NCBI RefSeq assembly: GCF_008824185.1
Contig: NZ_CP044425.1
Span: 372,001-436,000, forward strand
Direction of reading: 5' to 3'
Source of the DNA: Paracoccus pantotrophus
Lineage (GTDB): Bacteria; Pseudomonadota; Alphaproteobacteria; Rhodobacterales; Rhodobacteraceae
DNA length: 64,000 nucleotides
Shown: positions 37,150 through 46,370 of the stretch, one piece after another
How positions within the stretch are numbered: the stretch's first letter is position 1
Layout: the number at the start of each line of letters is the position of its first letter
Position numbers and translations under genes: made by a program
The notes under the pieces: generated by a model
Databases searched by the model: none
Seen by the model: the letters and a program-made list of their open reading frames with translations, nothing else
Told to the model about the DNA's origin: nothing

Positions 37150-38012
37150 TGTTTTCGCTGGATACGATCGTGCAGGGCCTGCTGCTGGGCGGGCTCTATG
37201 CGCTTTTCGCCGCCGGGCTCAGCCTGGTCTTCGGCATCATGCGGCTGGTGAACCTGGCGCATGGCGACCTGATCGTGCTGGGCGCCTATCTGATCCTCGG
37301 CCTCGGCACGGCGACGGGCATGAGCCCCTTTGCCGCGGCGCTGATCGCCATGCCGCTGATGTTCGCGCTGGGATGGCTCTTGCAGACCCGCCTGCTGAAC
37401 CGCGTGCTGGGCGAGGACATCCTGCCGCCGCTGCTGGTCACGTTCGGGCTGTCGGTGGTGATCCAGAACGGGCTGCTTGCCGCCTTCACCGCCGACAGCC
37501 GCAAGCTGGCGGCGGGGCCGGTCGAGGCCGCCTCGGTCGCGGTCGGGCCGGTGCAGATGGGCGTCATGCCGGTGATGACCCTGGCCACGGCGGTCGCGGT
37601 CATCCTGGGGCTCAACCTGCTGTTCTATCGCACCGCGCTGGGACGCGCCTTCCGCGCCACCTCGGACGATGCGGTGACGGCGCAGCTGATGGGCATCCGG
37701 CCGCAGCGCATCTTCGCCATGGCCACCGGCATCGCCCTGGTCGTCGCCGCCATCGCCGCGCTCTACCTGGGCACGCGGGCGAATTTCGACCCGTCCATCG
37801 GGCCGGCGCGGTTGCTCTATGCCTTCGAGGCGGTGATCATCGGCGGGCTGGGCAGTCTTTGGGGCACGCTGGCCGGGGGCGTGGTGATCGGCCTGGCCCA
37901 GACCATGGGCGCGGCGATCAACCCGGAGTGGCAGATCCTGGCCGGGCATGTCGCCTTCGTGCTGATCCTGATGGTCCGCCCGCGCGGACTGTTCCCCCGA
38001 GCCATCGACTGA
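37149..38012 (+). CDS. LivH-type ABC permease
   Basis: 287 residues with about eight membrane helices. The family sequences GGLYALFAAGLSLVFGIMRL, VNLAHGDLIVLGAY and the EAA-like coupling loop (LLYAFEAVIIGGLGSLWGTL) are present. It forms the inner-membrane pore with the LivM-type subunit encoded next. Confidence 0.9.
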   Translation: MFSLDTIVQGLLLGGLYALFAAGLSLVFGIMRLVNLAHGDLIVLGAYLILGLGTATGMSPFAAALIAMPLMFALGWLLQTRLLNRVLGEDILPPLLVTFGLSVVIQNGLLAAFTADSRKLAAGPVEAASVAVGPVQMGVMPVMTLATAVAVILGLNLLFYRTALGRAFRATSDDAVTAQLMGIRPQRIFAMATGIALVVAAIAALYLGTRANFDPSIGPARLLYAFEAVIIGGLGSLWGTLAGGVVIGLAQTMGAAINPEWQILAGHVAFVLILMVRPRGLFPRAID

Positions 38013-38024
38013 AAGGGCGCCGTG

Positions 38025-39062
38025 ATGAAGAACGCTTTTCCCGCATATCGCCCCCTGGCGCTCGCCGTCCTTGCCGCAGCCGTCCTGGCCATGGTGCCGC
38101 TGATCGGCCCGCGCGCCATGGTGCAGGATCTGTTCGGCATCCTCTGCCTGCTGGTGCTGGCGCTGAACTGGAACATGCTGGCGGGCTTTGCCGGGCTGGT
38201 CTCGGTCGGGCAGCAGGCCTTCGTCGGCATCGGTGCCTATACCATGTTCGCCGCCGTCATCCTGTTCGGGCTGGACCCGCTGGCCGGCGTGCTCTTGGGC
38301 GGGCTGGTCGCCATGGCGCTGGCCGTGCCGGTGGCCTGTTTCGTCTTTCGCCTGAACGGCGCCTATTTCGCCATCGGCACCTGGGTCGCGGCCGAGATCG
38401 CCCGGCTGGGCCTGGGCCAGTGGAAGGCGCTTGGCGGCGGCACCGGCACCTCGCTGCCCAAGGGCACCACCCGCGACATGCTGGGCGTCGGGCCGGTCAA
38501 GGAATGGCTGGGCGTGTCCAGCGCCGCGGCCAGCGACATCCTGCTTTACTGGCTGGCGCTGGGGCTGGTGCTGGTGACGCTGGGCGTGTCCTGGGCCTTC
38601 CTGCGCTCGCGCCTGGGGCTGGGATTGCAGGCGATCCGCGACAATGCCATGGCCGCGCGCGCGGTGGGCGTCGATCCGGTGCGGCTCAAGGCGCTGGTCT
38701 TTCTGCTGACCGCCTTCGGCACCGGCCTTTGCGGCGGGCTGCTGTTCATCCAGATCACCCGCATCACCCCGGACGCGGCCTTCTCGCTGCTGGACTGGAC
38801 CGCCTTCGTGCTGTTCGTGGTGGTGATCGGCGGCATCGGCACCCTGCCCGGCCCCATCGTCGGCGTGGTGCTGTTCTATGCGCTGGAGCGGCTGCTGTCG
38901 GATTACGGCAGCGCCTATCTGATCGTGCTGGGCCTGTTCGGCATCGCGGTCATGCTGTTCGCCCGGCGCGGCCTCTGGGGCAGCCTGTCCGGACGCACCG
39001 GGCTGGAGCTGCTGCCGCTGGGCCACCGCGCCCCCGACCCTGCATCGGCCGTCCGGCCCTGA
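38025..39062 (+). CDS. LivM-type ABC permease
   Basis: 345 residues with 8-10 membrane helices. LNWNMLAGFAGLVSVGQQAF and QAIRDNAMAARAVGVDPVR (coupling loop) are characteristic. ATG 38025 lies behind GAAAGGG; a GTG three bases earlier is also in frame. It ends 21 bp before the hydroxyquinol dioxygenase gene. Confidence 0.89.
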   Translation: MKNAFPAYRPLALAVLAAAVLAMVPLIGPRAMVQDLFGILCLLVLALNWNMLAGFAGLVSVGQQAFVGIGAYTMFAAVILFGLDPLAGVLLGGLVAMALAVPVACFVFRLNGAYFAIGTWVAAEIARLGLGQWKALGGGTGTSLPKGTTRDMLGVGPVKEWLGVSSAAASDILLYWLALGLVLVTLGVSWAFLRSRLGLGLQAIRDNAMAARAVGVDPVRLKALVFLLTAFGTGLCGGLLFIQITRITPDAAFSLLDWTAFVLFVVVIGGIGTLPGPIVGVVLFYALERLLSDYGSAYLIVLGLFGIAVMLFARRGLWGSLSGRTGLELLPLGHRAPDPASAVRP

Positions 39063-39083
39063 GATTCACGAAAGGAAAGCATC

Positions 39084-39917
39084 ATGTCCTATTTCACCGA
39101 AGCAGGCTCGGTCGAGGCGGTGAACGCCCGCATGGGCGAGACGACCGACGCCCGGCTGGCCGAGGTAATGGCCTGCCTGGTCAAACACCTGCACGCCTTT
39201 GCCAAGGAAATCGCCCTGACCCAGGAGGAATGGGAGATCGGTATCGACTTCCTGACCCGCACCGGCCGGATCTGCTCGGGCGAGCGGCAGGAGTTCATCC
39301 TGCTTTCGGACGTGCTGGGATTCTCCATGCTGGTCGATGCGATCAACAACCGCCGCCCCGAGGGCGCGACCGAGAACACCGTCTTCGGCCCCTTCCATGT
39401 CGAGGGCGCGCCGATCCGCGAGATGGGCGCATGCATCAGCCTGGACGGCAAGGGTGAAAGCTGCCTGTTCGAGGGCCGGGTGCTGGATCTCGACGGCAAT
39501 CCGGTCGAGGGCGCGACCGTCGATGTCTGGTCCGACAATGCCGACGGCTATTACGACGTGCAGCAGCCGGGCATCCAGCCGAAATGGAACAATCGCGGCC
39601 GTTTCGTCACCGGACCGGACGGGCGCTACAGCTTTGTCGGCATCAAGCCGGTCAGCTATCCGATCCCCGATGACGGGCCGGTCGGGCAGATGCTGGGCCA
39701 GCTGGGCCGCCATCCCTATCGGCCGGCGCATATGCATTACATGGTGACGGCACCGGGCTATCAGCGCGTCGTCACCCATACCTTCGTCGCCGAGGACGAC
39801 TATATCGCCGACGATACCGTGTTCGGCGTCAAGGAGACGCTGATCGCCCCCTTCCAGCGCGTCGATGGCGACACCCTCTGGCGCTCGCCCTTCGACTTCG
39901 TCCTCGTTCCCGCCTGA
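39084..39917 (+). CDS. Hydroxyquinol 1,2-dioxygenase (intradiol)
   Basis: 277 residues, the usual length. It cleaves hydroxyquinol (1,2,4-trihydroxybenzene) between the vicinal hydroxyls to maleylacetate, using Fe(III). Ligands are visible as Tyr157 (ADGYYDVQ), Tyr192, His216 and His218 (YRPAHMHYMV). The N-terminal helical dimerisation domain (1-100) includes ERQEFILLSDVLGFSMLVD, typical of hydroxyquinol rather than catechol enzymes. SD GAAAGGAAAG precedes the start. Maleylacetate reductase, the next step, is encoded nearby at 41307-42380. Confidence 0.9.
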   Translation: MSYFTEAGSVEAVNARMGETTDARLAEVMACLVKHLHAFAKEIALTQEEWEIGIDFLTRTGRICSGERQEFILLSDVLGFSMLVDAINNRRPEGATENTVFGPFHVEGAPIREMGACISLDGKGESCLFEGRVLDLDGNPVEGATVDVWSDNADGYYDVQQPGIQPKWNNRGRFVTGPDGRYSFVGIKPVSYPIPDDGPVGQMLGQLGRHPYRPAHMHYMVTAPGYQRVVTHTFVAEDDYIADDTVFGVKETLIAPFQRVDGDTLWRSPFDFVLVPA

Positions 39918-39924
39918 GCCGATC

Positions 39925-40257
39925 ATGCCCAACGTCAAGATCTATATCGACGAAACCCGCCTCGCCGCCTGCCGCGCCGCCATCGAGGACGCGCTGCCCC
40001 GGCTGCGTGACCTGCTCTGCGAGCGGCTGGCGGTCGAGGCCAGCGCCTGCCAGATCGCCGCGCTGCCGGTGCTGGGCCTGCCAGACCAGCCGCAGGTGAA
40101 TGCCGAGCTGCTGATCCTGCCGCGCAGCGGGCGCACGCCGGAGCGCATCCGCGCCGTCGCCGGGACCATGCGGCAGGTGCTGGAACAGGCCAGCGGCCTC
40201 GATGTCGCGGTGCGGGTGGGCATGCTGGACCCCGAAACCTATCTGGCGCTGAAATAG
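39925..40257 (+). CDS. Tautomerase-superfamily-like small protein
   Basis: 110 residues beginning MPNVKIYIDE. The Pro after the initiator Met is the catalytic residue of 4-oxalocrotonate tautomerase relatives, and the length suggests a fused or CHMI-like subunit. It starts 8 bp after the dioxygenase gene, the last gene of this transporter operon. A role in isomerising maleylacetate or a keto-enol intermediate is plausible but not established. The rest of the sequence is divergent. Confidence 0.6.
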   Translation: MPNVKIYIDETRLAACRAAIEDALPRLRDLLCERLAVEASACQIAALPVLGLPDQPQVNAELLILPRSGRTPERIRAVAGTMRQVLEQASGLDVAVRVGMLDPETYLALK

Positions 40258-40262
40258 CCCCC

Positions 40263-41213
40263 TCAGCCGCGCCGGCGCGTCACCTGCTGGTCGTGTTCCA
40301 TCCGCGCGGTCAGCCGGGCGAATTCCTCGGTCAGGAAGGCGATGAGCTGGCGCATGGCCGGGGGGCCGGGGCGGTTCTCGGGCATCAGCAGGCCCAATTG
40401 CCGCTCGGGGTGGTCGATGCGCAGCGGCAGCGCCTCCAGCGGCACGCTGCGGCGCGACAGGAACACCACCGAATAGGGCAGCACGGTCAGCGCATCCGAT
40501 CCCGCCATCACCGACTGGATCGAGGCCAGCGTGCCGCCCGAGAAGCTGACGTTGAAATCCTCCTGCCCGATGGATTTCAGCGCCCGCTCCAGGTCACGGT
40601 AAAGCGGGCTGTTCGCCGGCGGCGCGATCCAGGGATAGGGCGCCAGGTCGGCCTGGGCGATGGCCTTGCGCCGGGTCAGCGGATGGCCGGCGCGGGCCGC
40701 CACCACGTTGCGGCCCGCGAGGACCGGGATGAAGCCCAGCCCCGGCGGCACCTGGCTGGGATGCAGGGGCAGGATCGCCATGTCCAGCGTGCCGTTGCGC
40801 AAGGACGCCTCCAGCGTATCGACATAGCCATAGGACTGGTCGATCTGCACCTCGGGGTGGCGCATCTGGAAATCCGCGATCATGGTCGAGACCACGCCGT
40901 CCATGAAGATCGGCGAGCCGCCGACCCGCAGCCGCCCGGCATGGCCCTTGCGGAAACGCTGGACCAGCAGGCTCGCCTCCTGGTTGGCGGCGCGGATGCG
41001 GGCACCGAAGCGCGCCAGGCTCAGCCCCAGTTCGGTCGGGCGCAGCGGCCGGCGGCCGGGCTGGAACAGCGGCATGCCGATGCGCTTTTCCAGCAGCGCC
41101 ATGCTGCGCGAGACCGAGGGCTGCGACTTGCCAAGCGCCTCGGCCCCCTCGGTCAGCCCGCCCTTTTCGACGATCACCGCCAGGATTTCCAGATGTTCGC
41201 TGTCTATTTTCAT
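40263..41213 (-). CDS. LysR-family transcriptional regulator
   Basis: 316 residues. The N-terminal HTH reads LEILAVIVEKGGLTEGAEAL and KSQPSVSRSMALLEKRIG; the C-terminal part is the two-lobe effector domain. It is divergent from the maleylacetate reductase gene with 93 bp between them, and its stop lies 6 bp from the end of the transporter/dioxygenase operon. It probably senses an aromatic intermediate and activates the hydroxyquinol genes. The gap contains the AT-rich stretch ATAACTTATCGCTATATTAT at 41212-41231 as a possible binding site. Confidence 0.88.
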   Translation of the reverse strand: MKIDSEHLEILAVIVEKGGLTEGAEALGKSQPSVSRSMALLEKRIGMPLFQPGRRPLRPTELGLSLARFGARIRAANQEASLLVQRFRKGHAGRLRVGGSPIFMDGVVSTMIADFQMRHPEVQIDQSYGYVDTLEASLRNGTLDMAILPLHPSQVPPGLGFIPVLAGRNVVAARAGHPLTRRKAIAQADLAPYPWIAPPANSPLYRDLERALKSIGQEDFNVSFSGGTLASIQSVMAGSDALTVLPYSVVFLSRRSVPLEALPLRIDHPERQLGLLMPENRPGPPAMRQLIAFLTEEFARLTARMEHDQQVTRRRG

Positions 41214-41306
41214 AACTTATCGCTATATTATACTCCATTCATCCGATCAATATTTGTCTTTGCCCGGTGTAGCTTGCCCCCGATGAGGATCGAGGGAGGA
41301 ATAGCC

Positions 41307-42380
41307 GTGTCCTTTTTCCGCGAGGAATTCACCGCGCAAAGCCCGGCCGTCCGGGTGCGGTTCGGCCGCAATGTGCGCAACAGCATCGCCGACGAGATCG
41401 ACGCGCTCGGCGCCCGCCGCGCGCTGATTCTGACCACGCCGCAGCAGGCCGATATGGCCGAGGAATTTGCCGCGCTTTGCGGCGACCGCGCGGCCGGCCG
41501 CTTCACCGGCGCGGTCATGCACACCCCGGTCGAGGTCTCGGAACAGGCGACCGAACAGGCCCGCAGCATCGGCGCCGACGTGCTGGTCGCGGTGGGCGGC
41601 GGCTCGACCACCGGCCTCGGCAAGGCCATCGCGCTGCGCACCGGCCTGCCGCAGATCGTCGTGCCCACCACCTATGCCGGCAGCGAGGCGACGCCGATCC
41701 TGGGTCAGACCGAAAACGGGCTGAAGACCACGATCACCGACCGCCGCGTGCAGCCCGAGATCATCCTCTACGATGCCGAACTGGTCGCCACCCTGCCGGT
41801 GGCGATGACCGTGACCAGCGCGATCAATGCCATGGCCCATGCCGCCGAGGGGCTTTACGCCCGCGACCGCTCGCCCCTGACCTCGCTGATGGCGGTCGAG
41901 GGGCTGCGCGCCTTTCGCGACGCCCTGCCCCGCGTCATCGCCGCGCCCGGCGACCTGGCGGCGCGGGGCGAGACGCTTTATGGCGCCTGGCTTTGCGGCT
42001 CGGTGCTGGGCCAGGTCGGCATGGCGCTGCACCACAAGCTTTGCCACACGCTGGGCGGCAGCTTCGACCTGCCCCATGCCGAGACCCATGCCGTGATCCT
42101 GCCGCATGCCATCGCCTATAACGCGCAGGCGGTGCCCGAGCTGCTGGCACCGGTGGCCGAGATCTTCGGCGATGCCGATCCCGGCCGGGCGCTGCACCGC
42201 TTCGCCCGCGAAAGCGGCGCGCCGCTGGCGCTGCGCGACCTGGGCCTGAAGGAAACGGATCTGGACCGCGCCGCCGAGATCGCCACCCGCAACCCCTATT
42301 GGAACCCGCGCCCGGTCGAGCGCGACGCCCTGCGCCGGCTGCTGGCCGCCGCCTGGGCGGGCGAGGCGCCGGACCGCTGA
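41307..42380 (+). CDS. Maleylacetate reductase
   Basis: 357 residues, family length. An iron-type alcohol dehydrogenase-fold enzyme reducing maleylacetate to 3-oxoadipate with NAD(P)H. The nucleotide site is VAVGGGSTTGLGKAIAL, and the metal/active-site His block is HHKLCHTLGG and LPHAETHAVILPHA. GTG 41307 has a good SD (GGGAGGA, 6-nt spacing); ATG 41283 lies in frame without one. It pairs with hydroxyquinol dioxygenase (39084) and the phenol hydroxylase (42437) to make a resorcinol or chlorophenol-type lower pathway. Confidence 0.9.
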   Translation: MSFFREEFTAQSPAVRVRFGRNVRNSIADEIDALGARRALILTTPQQADMAEEFAALCGDRAAGRFTGAVMHTPVEVSEQATEQARSIGADVLVAVGGGSTTGLGKAIALRTGLPQIVVPTTYAGSEATPILGQTENGLKTTITDRRVQPEIILYDAELVATLPVAMTVTSAINAMAHAAEGLYARDRSPLTSLMAVEGLRAFRDALPRVIAAPGDLAARGETLYGAWLCGSVLGQVGMALHHKLCHTLGGSFDLPHAETHAVILPHAIAYNAQAVPELLAPVAEIFGDADPGRALHRFARESGAPLALRDLGLKETDLDRAAEIATRNPYWNPRPVERDALRRLLAAAWAGEAPDR

Positions 42381-42436
42381 GCCGCCCGCCCCGCAGCCAC
42401 GCATTTCGACGAAACCTCTGGGAGGAGAGACCTCGA

Positions 42437-44194
42437 ATGACTGATATCACCACCGATGTGCTGATCATCGGCACCGGCCCGGCCGGCTCGGCCACCGCCG
42501 CGCTGCTGTCGACCTACGGCATCGCCAACATGGCGGTGAACCGCTATCGCTGGCTGGCCAACACGCCCCGCGCCCATATCACCAACCAGCGCACCATGGA
42601 GGTGCTGCGCGACCTGGGCCGCGAGGTCGAGGACGAGGCCTATATGTTCGCCACCCATCAGGAGCTGATGGGCGAGAATATCTTCTGCGAAAGCCTGGCA
42701 GGCGAGGAAATCGGCCGGCTGAAGGCCTGGGGCAACCATCCGCTGTCCAAGGCCGAACACCTGATGTCCTCGCCCACCCGGATGAACGACCTGCCGCAGA
42801 CCTATATGGAGCCCCTGCTGTTCAAGACCGCCTGTTCGCGCGGCACGCAGGGGCGGCTGTCCACCGAATACCTGCGCCATGAGCAGGACGAGACCGGCGT
42901 CACCACCACCTGCCGCGACCGGCTGACCGGACAGGAGATCACCATCCGCTCGAAATACCTGGTCGGCGCCGATGGCGGCAAGTCGCTGGTGGCCGAACAT
43001 GCCGGCCTGCCCTTCGAGGGCAGGATGGGCGTGGGCGGCAGCATGAACATCCTGTTCCGGGCCGACCTGTCGAAATACGTCGCGCACCGGCCCTCGGTGC
43101 TTTACTGGGTGATGCAGCCCGGCGCCGATGTCGGCGGCATCGGCATGGGGCTGGTGCGCATGGTGCGGCCCTGGAACGAATGGCTGATCGTCTGGGGCTA
43201 TGACATCAACGGCCCCGAACCGGAAGTGACCGAGGCACTCGCCACCGGCGTCGCCCGCCAGCTGGTCGGCGATCCCGAGCTGAAGATCGAGCTTTTGTCC
43301 GCCAACACCTGGACGGTGAACAACTTTTACGCCACCCGGACCTCGAACGGACGGGTGTTCTGCATGGGCGATGCGATCCACCGGCATCCGCCGTCGAACG
43401 GGCTGGGCTCGAACACCTCGATCCAGGATGCGTTCAACCTGGCCTGGAAGCTGGCCCTGGTGCTGAAGGGCCAGGCCGGCGAGCGGCTGCTGGACAGCTA
43501 TGACGCCGAGCGCGCGCCGGTGGCCAGGCAGATCGTCACCCGCGCCAACCAGTCGATCACCGAGACCGGCCCGATCTTTGCCGCGCTCGGCATGGCCGAG
43601 GGGGTGGACCCGGTGCAGATGCAGAAGAACCTGCAGGCCCGCACCGACGGCACGCCCGAAGCCGAGTTGCAGCGCGAGGCGATCCGCAAGGCCATCGCCT
43701 TCAAGAAATACGAATTCGACGCGCATGGCGTCGAGATGAACCAGCGCTACCGCTCGGATGCCATCGTGACCGACGACCAGCTGGAGCCGGACTTCCAGCT
43801 CGACCCCGAGCTGCATTACCAGCCGACCACCTGGCCGGGCGCCCGCCTGCCGCATGCCTGGCTTTATCGCCACGACGACGGGGCCGAGGTCTCGACCCTG
43901 GACCTGTGCGGCCATGGCCGCTTCACCCTGCTGACCGGCCTTGGCGGCGAAGCCTGGGCCGAGGCGGCCGGCAGGGTGGCGCGCGACCTGGGCATCGACC
44001 TGGTCGCCCATGTCATCGGCCCGCGCCGGGCCCATGTCGACCACAGCGGCGACTGGGCCCGCGCCTCGGAAATCAGGGATAACGGCTGCCTGCTGGTGCG
44101 CCCCGACCACCATGTCTGCTGGCGCGCGACCGGCCTTGTTCCCCGGCCCGAGGCGGAACTGGCCCGCGTGCTGCGCCAGGTGCTGGCGCGCTGA
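42437..44194 (+). CDS. TfdB-like FAD-dependent phenol/aromatic hydroxylase
   Basis: 585 residues, class A flavin monooxygenase. FAD fingerprint GTGPAGSATAALL, the substrate/flavin motif ADGGKSLVAEHAGLP and the GD motif GDAIHRHPPSNGLGSNTS are present, with a C-terminal thioredoxin-like domain. Long stretches (VAHRPSVLYWVMQPG, VRMVRPWNEWLIVWGYD) strongly resemble 2,4-dichlorophenol 6-monooxygenase and resorcinol hydroxylases. Next to hydroxyquinol genes, ortho-hydroxylation of a resorcinol-like or chlorinated phenol is the best guess. SD GGAGGAGAG precedes the ATG, 56 bp after maleylacetate reductase. Confidence 0.87.
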   Translation: MTDITTDVLIIGTGPAGSATAALLSTYGIANMAVNRYRWLANTPRAHITNQRTMEVLRDLGREVEDEAYMFATHQELMGENIFCESLAGEEIGRLKAWGNHPLSKAEHLMSSPTRMNDLPQTYMEPLLFKTACSRGTQGRLSTEYLRHEQDETGVTTTCRDRLTGQEITIRSKYLVGADGGKSLVAEHAGLPFEGRMGVGGSMNILFRADLSKYVAHRPSVLYWVMQPGADVGGIGMGLVRMVRPWNEWLIVWGYDINGPEPEVTEALATGVARQLVGDPELKIELLSANTWTVNNFYATRTSNGRVFCMGDAIHRHPPSNGLGSNTSIQDAFNLAWKLALVLKGQAGERLLDSYDAERAPVARQIVTRANQSITETGPIFAALGMAEGVDPVQMQKNLQARTDGTPEAELQREAIRKAIAFKKYEFDAHGVEMNQRYRSDAIVTDDQLEPDFQLDPELHYQPTTWPGARLPHAWLYRHDDGAEVSTLDLCGHGRFTLLTGLGGEAWAEAAGRVARDLGIDLVAHVIGPRRAHVDHSGDWARASEIRDNGCLLVRPDHHVCWRATGLVPRPEAELARVLRQVLAR

Positions 44195-44497
44195 GCCCCG
44201 GCCACCGGGCGCATGCTTGCGCAGCGCGCCCGGCGGAAAAGGCGCCTTCGAAATCCCGATGCCGCGTCTGGCTAGGCAGGCCAGGCAAGGCATGGGGCTG
44301 ACCCATTGCCATGGCGCGCAGATCGGCGCACCCATACGCTTCAGGCGGCTGTTGGGCACCGCGACCCTTGCGGCTACGGGGCAAGCTGTCGCTGCGCAGC
44401 GGATTGCTGCCGCCCGCCATCCGTGGCAGGCGGCCATGACGGCCCGGATCCGGGCTTTCGCTGTCTCCGGCGTCTGCCGCCGCGCGGCGGAAGCCGC
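44195..44497. other. Intergenic region between convergent genes
   Basis: About 300 bp without a supported gene. An imperfect hairpin GGCATGGG/CCCATTGCC at 44289-44310 could be a terminator for the hydroxylase. Short open frames on both strands have no recognisable domain. Confidence 0.45.
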
Positions 44498-45697
44498 CTA
44501 GACCCGTTCCAGCGCGATGGCGATGCCCTGGCCTCCGCCGATGCACATGGTCGAGAGCGAGCGCCGTCCGCCGGTCCGCGCCAGTTCCAGCGCCGCCGTG
44601 CCGGTGATGCGGGCGCCCGACATGCCCAGCGGATGCCCCAGCGCGATAGCCCCGCCGTTCGGGTTCACCCGCGGGTCGTCATCGGCAATGCCTAGCTGGC
44701 GCAGCGTGGCGAGGCCCTGGGCCGCGAAGGCCTCGTTCAGCTCGATCACGTCGAAATCGGCTGCCGTCAGCCCCAGCCGCGCCATCAGCTTCTGCGACGC
44801 CGGCGCCGGGCCGATGCCCATGATGCGCGGCGGCACCCCCGCCGTCGCCCCGCCCAGCACCCGGGCGATGGGCGTCAGGCCGTGCCGTTTCGCCGCCGCC
44901 TCCGAGGCCAGGATCAGCGCCGCCGCCCCGTCGTTCACCCCCGAGGCATTGCCCGCCGTCACCGAGCCGTCCGGGAACAGCGGCCTGAGCTTGGCCAGCG
45001 CCTCGGCCGTGGTGGCGCGGGGATGCTCGTCGGTATCGACCACCACCGGATCGCCCTTGCGTTGCGGGATCGTCACCGGGGTGATTTCCTGCGCCAGCCG
45101 GCCGCTGGCGATCGCCGCCGCAGCCTTGGCCTGCGAGGCCAGCGCCATGGCGTCCTGCGCCTCGCGCGAGATGCCGTAGTCGTCGGCGACGTTCTGGCCG
45201 GTCTGCGGCATCGAGTCGGTGCCATAGGCCGCCTGCATCGCCGGGTTCACGAAGCGCCAGCCGATGGTGGTGTCGTGGATCTCGGCATGGCGGGAAAAGG
45301 CGGTCTCGGCCTTGGGCAGCACGAAGGGCGCGCGCGACATGGACTCGACGCCGCCGGCGATCATCAGCCCGGCCTCGCCCGCCGCGATCTGGCGCGCGGC
45401 GACCAGCACCGCATCCATGCCCGAGCCGCAGAGCCGGTTGATCGTGGTGCCCGGCACCTCGATCGGCAGGCCGGCCAGCAGCGCGGACATGCGGGCGACG
45501 TTGCGGTTGTCCTCGCCGGCCTGATTGGCGCAGCCATAGATCACATCGTCGACCGCCTGCCAGTCCAGGCCGGCATGGCGGGCCATCAGCGCCCGCAAGG
45601 GGATGGCGCCCAGGTCGTCGGCCCGCACCGGGGAGAGCGCGCCGCCGAAGCGGCCGATGGGCGTGCGGATATAGTCGCAGATGAAGACGTCGGTCAT
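44498..45697 (-). CDS. pcaF: 3-oxoadipyl-CoA thiolase
   Basis: 399 residues. It cleaves 3-oxoadipyl-CoA to succinyl-CoA and acetyl-CoA, ending the beta-ketoadipate pathway. Cys90 (NRLCGSGMDAV), GGAIALGHPLGMSG and the second Cys (LSTMCIGGGQG) are present. The start at 45697 lies beside the pcaJ stop. It is a close paralogue of paaJ in the same window. The gene order pcaI-pcaJ-pcaF, in one tight operon, makes assignment to the ketoadipate branch likely. Confidence 0.92.
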   Translation of the reverse strand: MTDVFICDYIRTPIGRFGGALSPVRADDLGAIPLRALMARHAGLDWQAVDDVIYGCANQAGEDNRNVARMSALLAGLPIEVPGTTINRLCGSGMDAVLVAARQIAAGEAGLMIAGGVESMSRAPFVLPKAETAFSRHAEIHDTTIGWRFVNPAMQAAYGTDSMPQTGQNVADDYGISREAQDAMALASQAKAAAAIASGRLAQEITPVTIPQRKGDPVVVDTDEHPRATTAEALAKLRPLFPDGSVTAGNASGVNDGAAALILASEAAAKRHGLTPIARVLGGATAGVPPRIMGIGPAPASQKLMARLGLTAADFDVIELNEAFAAQGLATLRQLGIADDDPRVNPNGGAIALGHPLGMSGARITGTAALELARTGGRRSLSTMCIGGGQGIAIALERV

Positions 45698-45698
45698 G

Positions 45699-46370
45699 TC
45701 ACAGCTCCGGCACGACCAGGTCGCCGACCGCACCGTCCAGATGCAGCCGCGCGCCGGTCACGGCTTGCAGGTCGTCAAGGGAAATCGTGGCCAGCTTCTC
45801 GCGCAGCACGAAGCGGCCGCCTTCGATGTCCACCACGGCGAGCGAGGTATAGACCCGCGTCACGCAGCCCACCCCGGTCAGCGGCAGGGTGCAGGCTTCG
45901 ACCAGCTTGGGCTTGCCGTCCTTGGTGACATGGTCGGTGATGACCGCGACGCGCTTGGCGCCATGCACCAGATCCATGGCGCCGCCCACCGCCGGCACGC
46001 CTTTCGGCCCGGTGGACCAGTTCGCAAGATCGCCGTTCTGCGCCACCTGATAGGCGCCCAGGATCGCCACGTCCAGATGCCCGCCGCGCACCATGGCAAA
46101 GCTGTCGGCATGGTGGAAGAAGGCCGCGCCGGGCTTCAGCGTGATCGCCTTCTTGCCGGCATTGATCAGATCCCAATCCTCCTCGCCCGCCGGCGGGGCC
46201 TCGCCAAAGCCCAGCACGCCGTTCTCGGTATGGAACACCGCCTGCCGGCCGGGGGGCTGGAACTTGGCCACCATCTCGGGAAAGCCGATGCCGAGGTTCA
46301 CATAGGCGCCGTCGGCGATGTCCTGCGCCGCGCGCCAGGCGATCTGGGCGTTGGAAAGCTGCGTGGTCAT
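45699..46370 (-). CDS. pcaJ: 3-oxoadipate CoA-transferase, beta subunit
   Basis: 223 residues. It carries the catalytic Glu49 of the (T/S)ENG motif (HTENGVLGFG), typical of class I CoA-transferase B subunits. With PcaI it moves CoA from succinyl-CoA to 3-oxoadipate. It overlaps pcaI by ATGA and its stop abuts the pcaF start. A longer upstream frame is an overlap with pcaI, not extra coding sequence. Confidence 0.92.
   Translation of the reverse strand: MTTQLSNAQIAWRAAQDIADGAYVNLGIGFPEMVAKFQPPGRQAVFHTENGVLGFGEAPPAGEEDWDLINAGKKAITLKPGAAFFHHADSFAMVRGGHLDVAILGAYQVAQNGDLANWSTGPKGVPAVGGAMDLVHGAKRVAVITDHVTKDGKPKLVEACTLPLTGVGCVTRVYTSLAVVDIEGGRFVLREKLATISLDDLQAVTGARLHLDGAVGDLVVPEL

Noticed and set aside
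37128..39026. 632-codon minus-strand frame opposite the Liv permeases
   Set aside because: Gln/His/Arg-rich antisense artefact of transmembrane codon use.
44073..44546. Minus-strand frame across the hydroxylase/pcaF gap
   Set aside because: Overlaps the ends of both real genes and has no domain; not an IS remnant that I can recognise.
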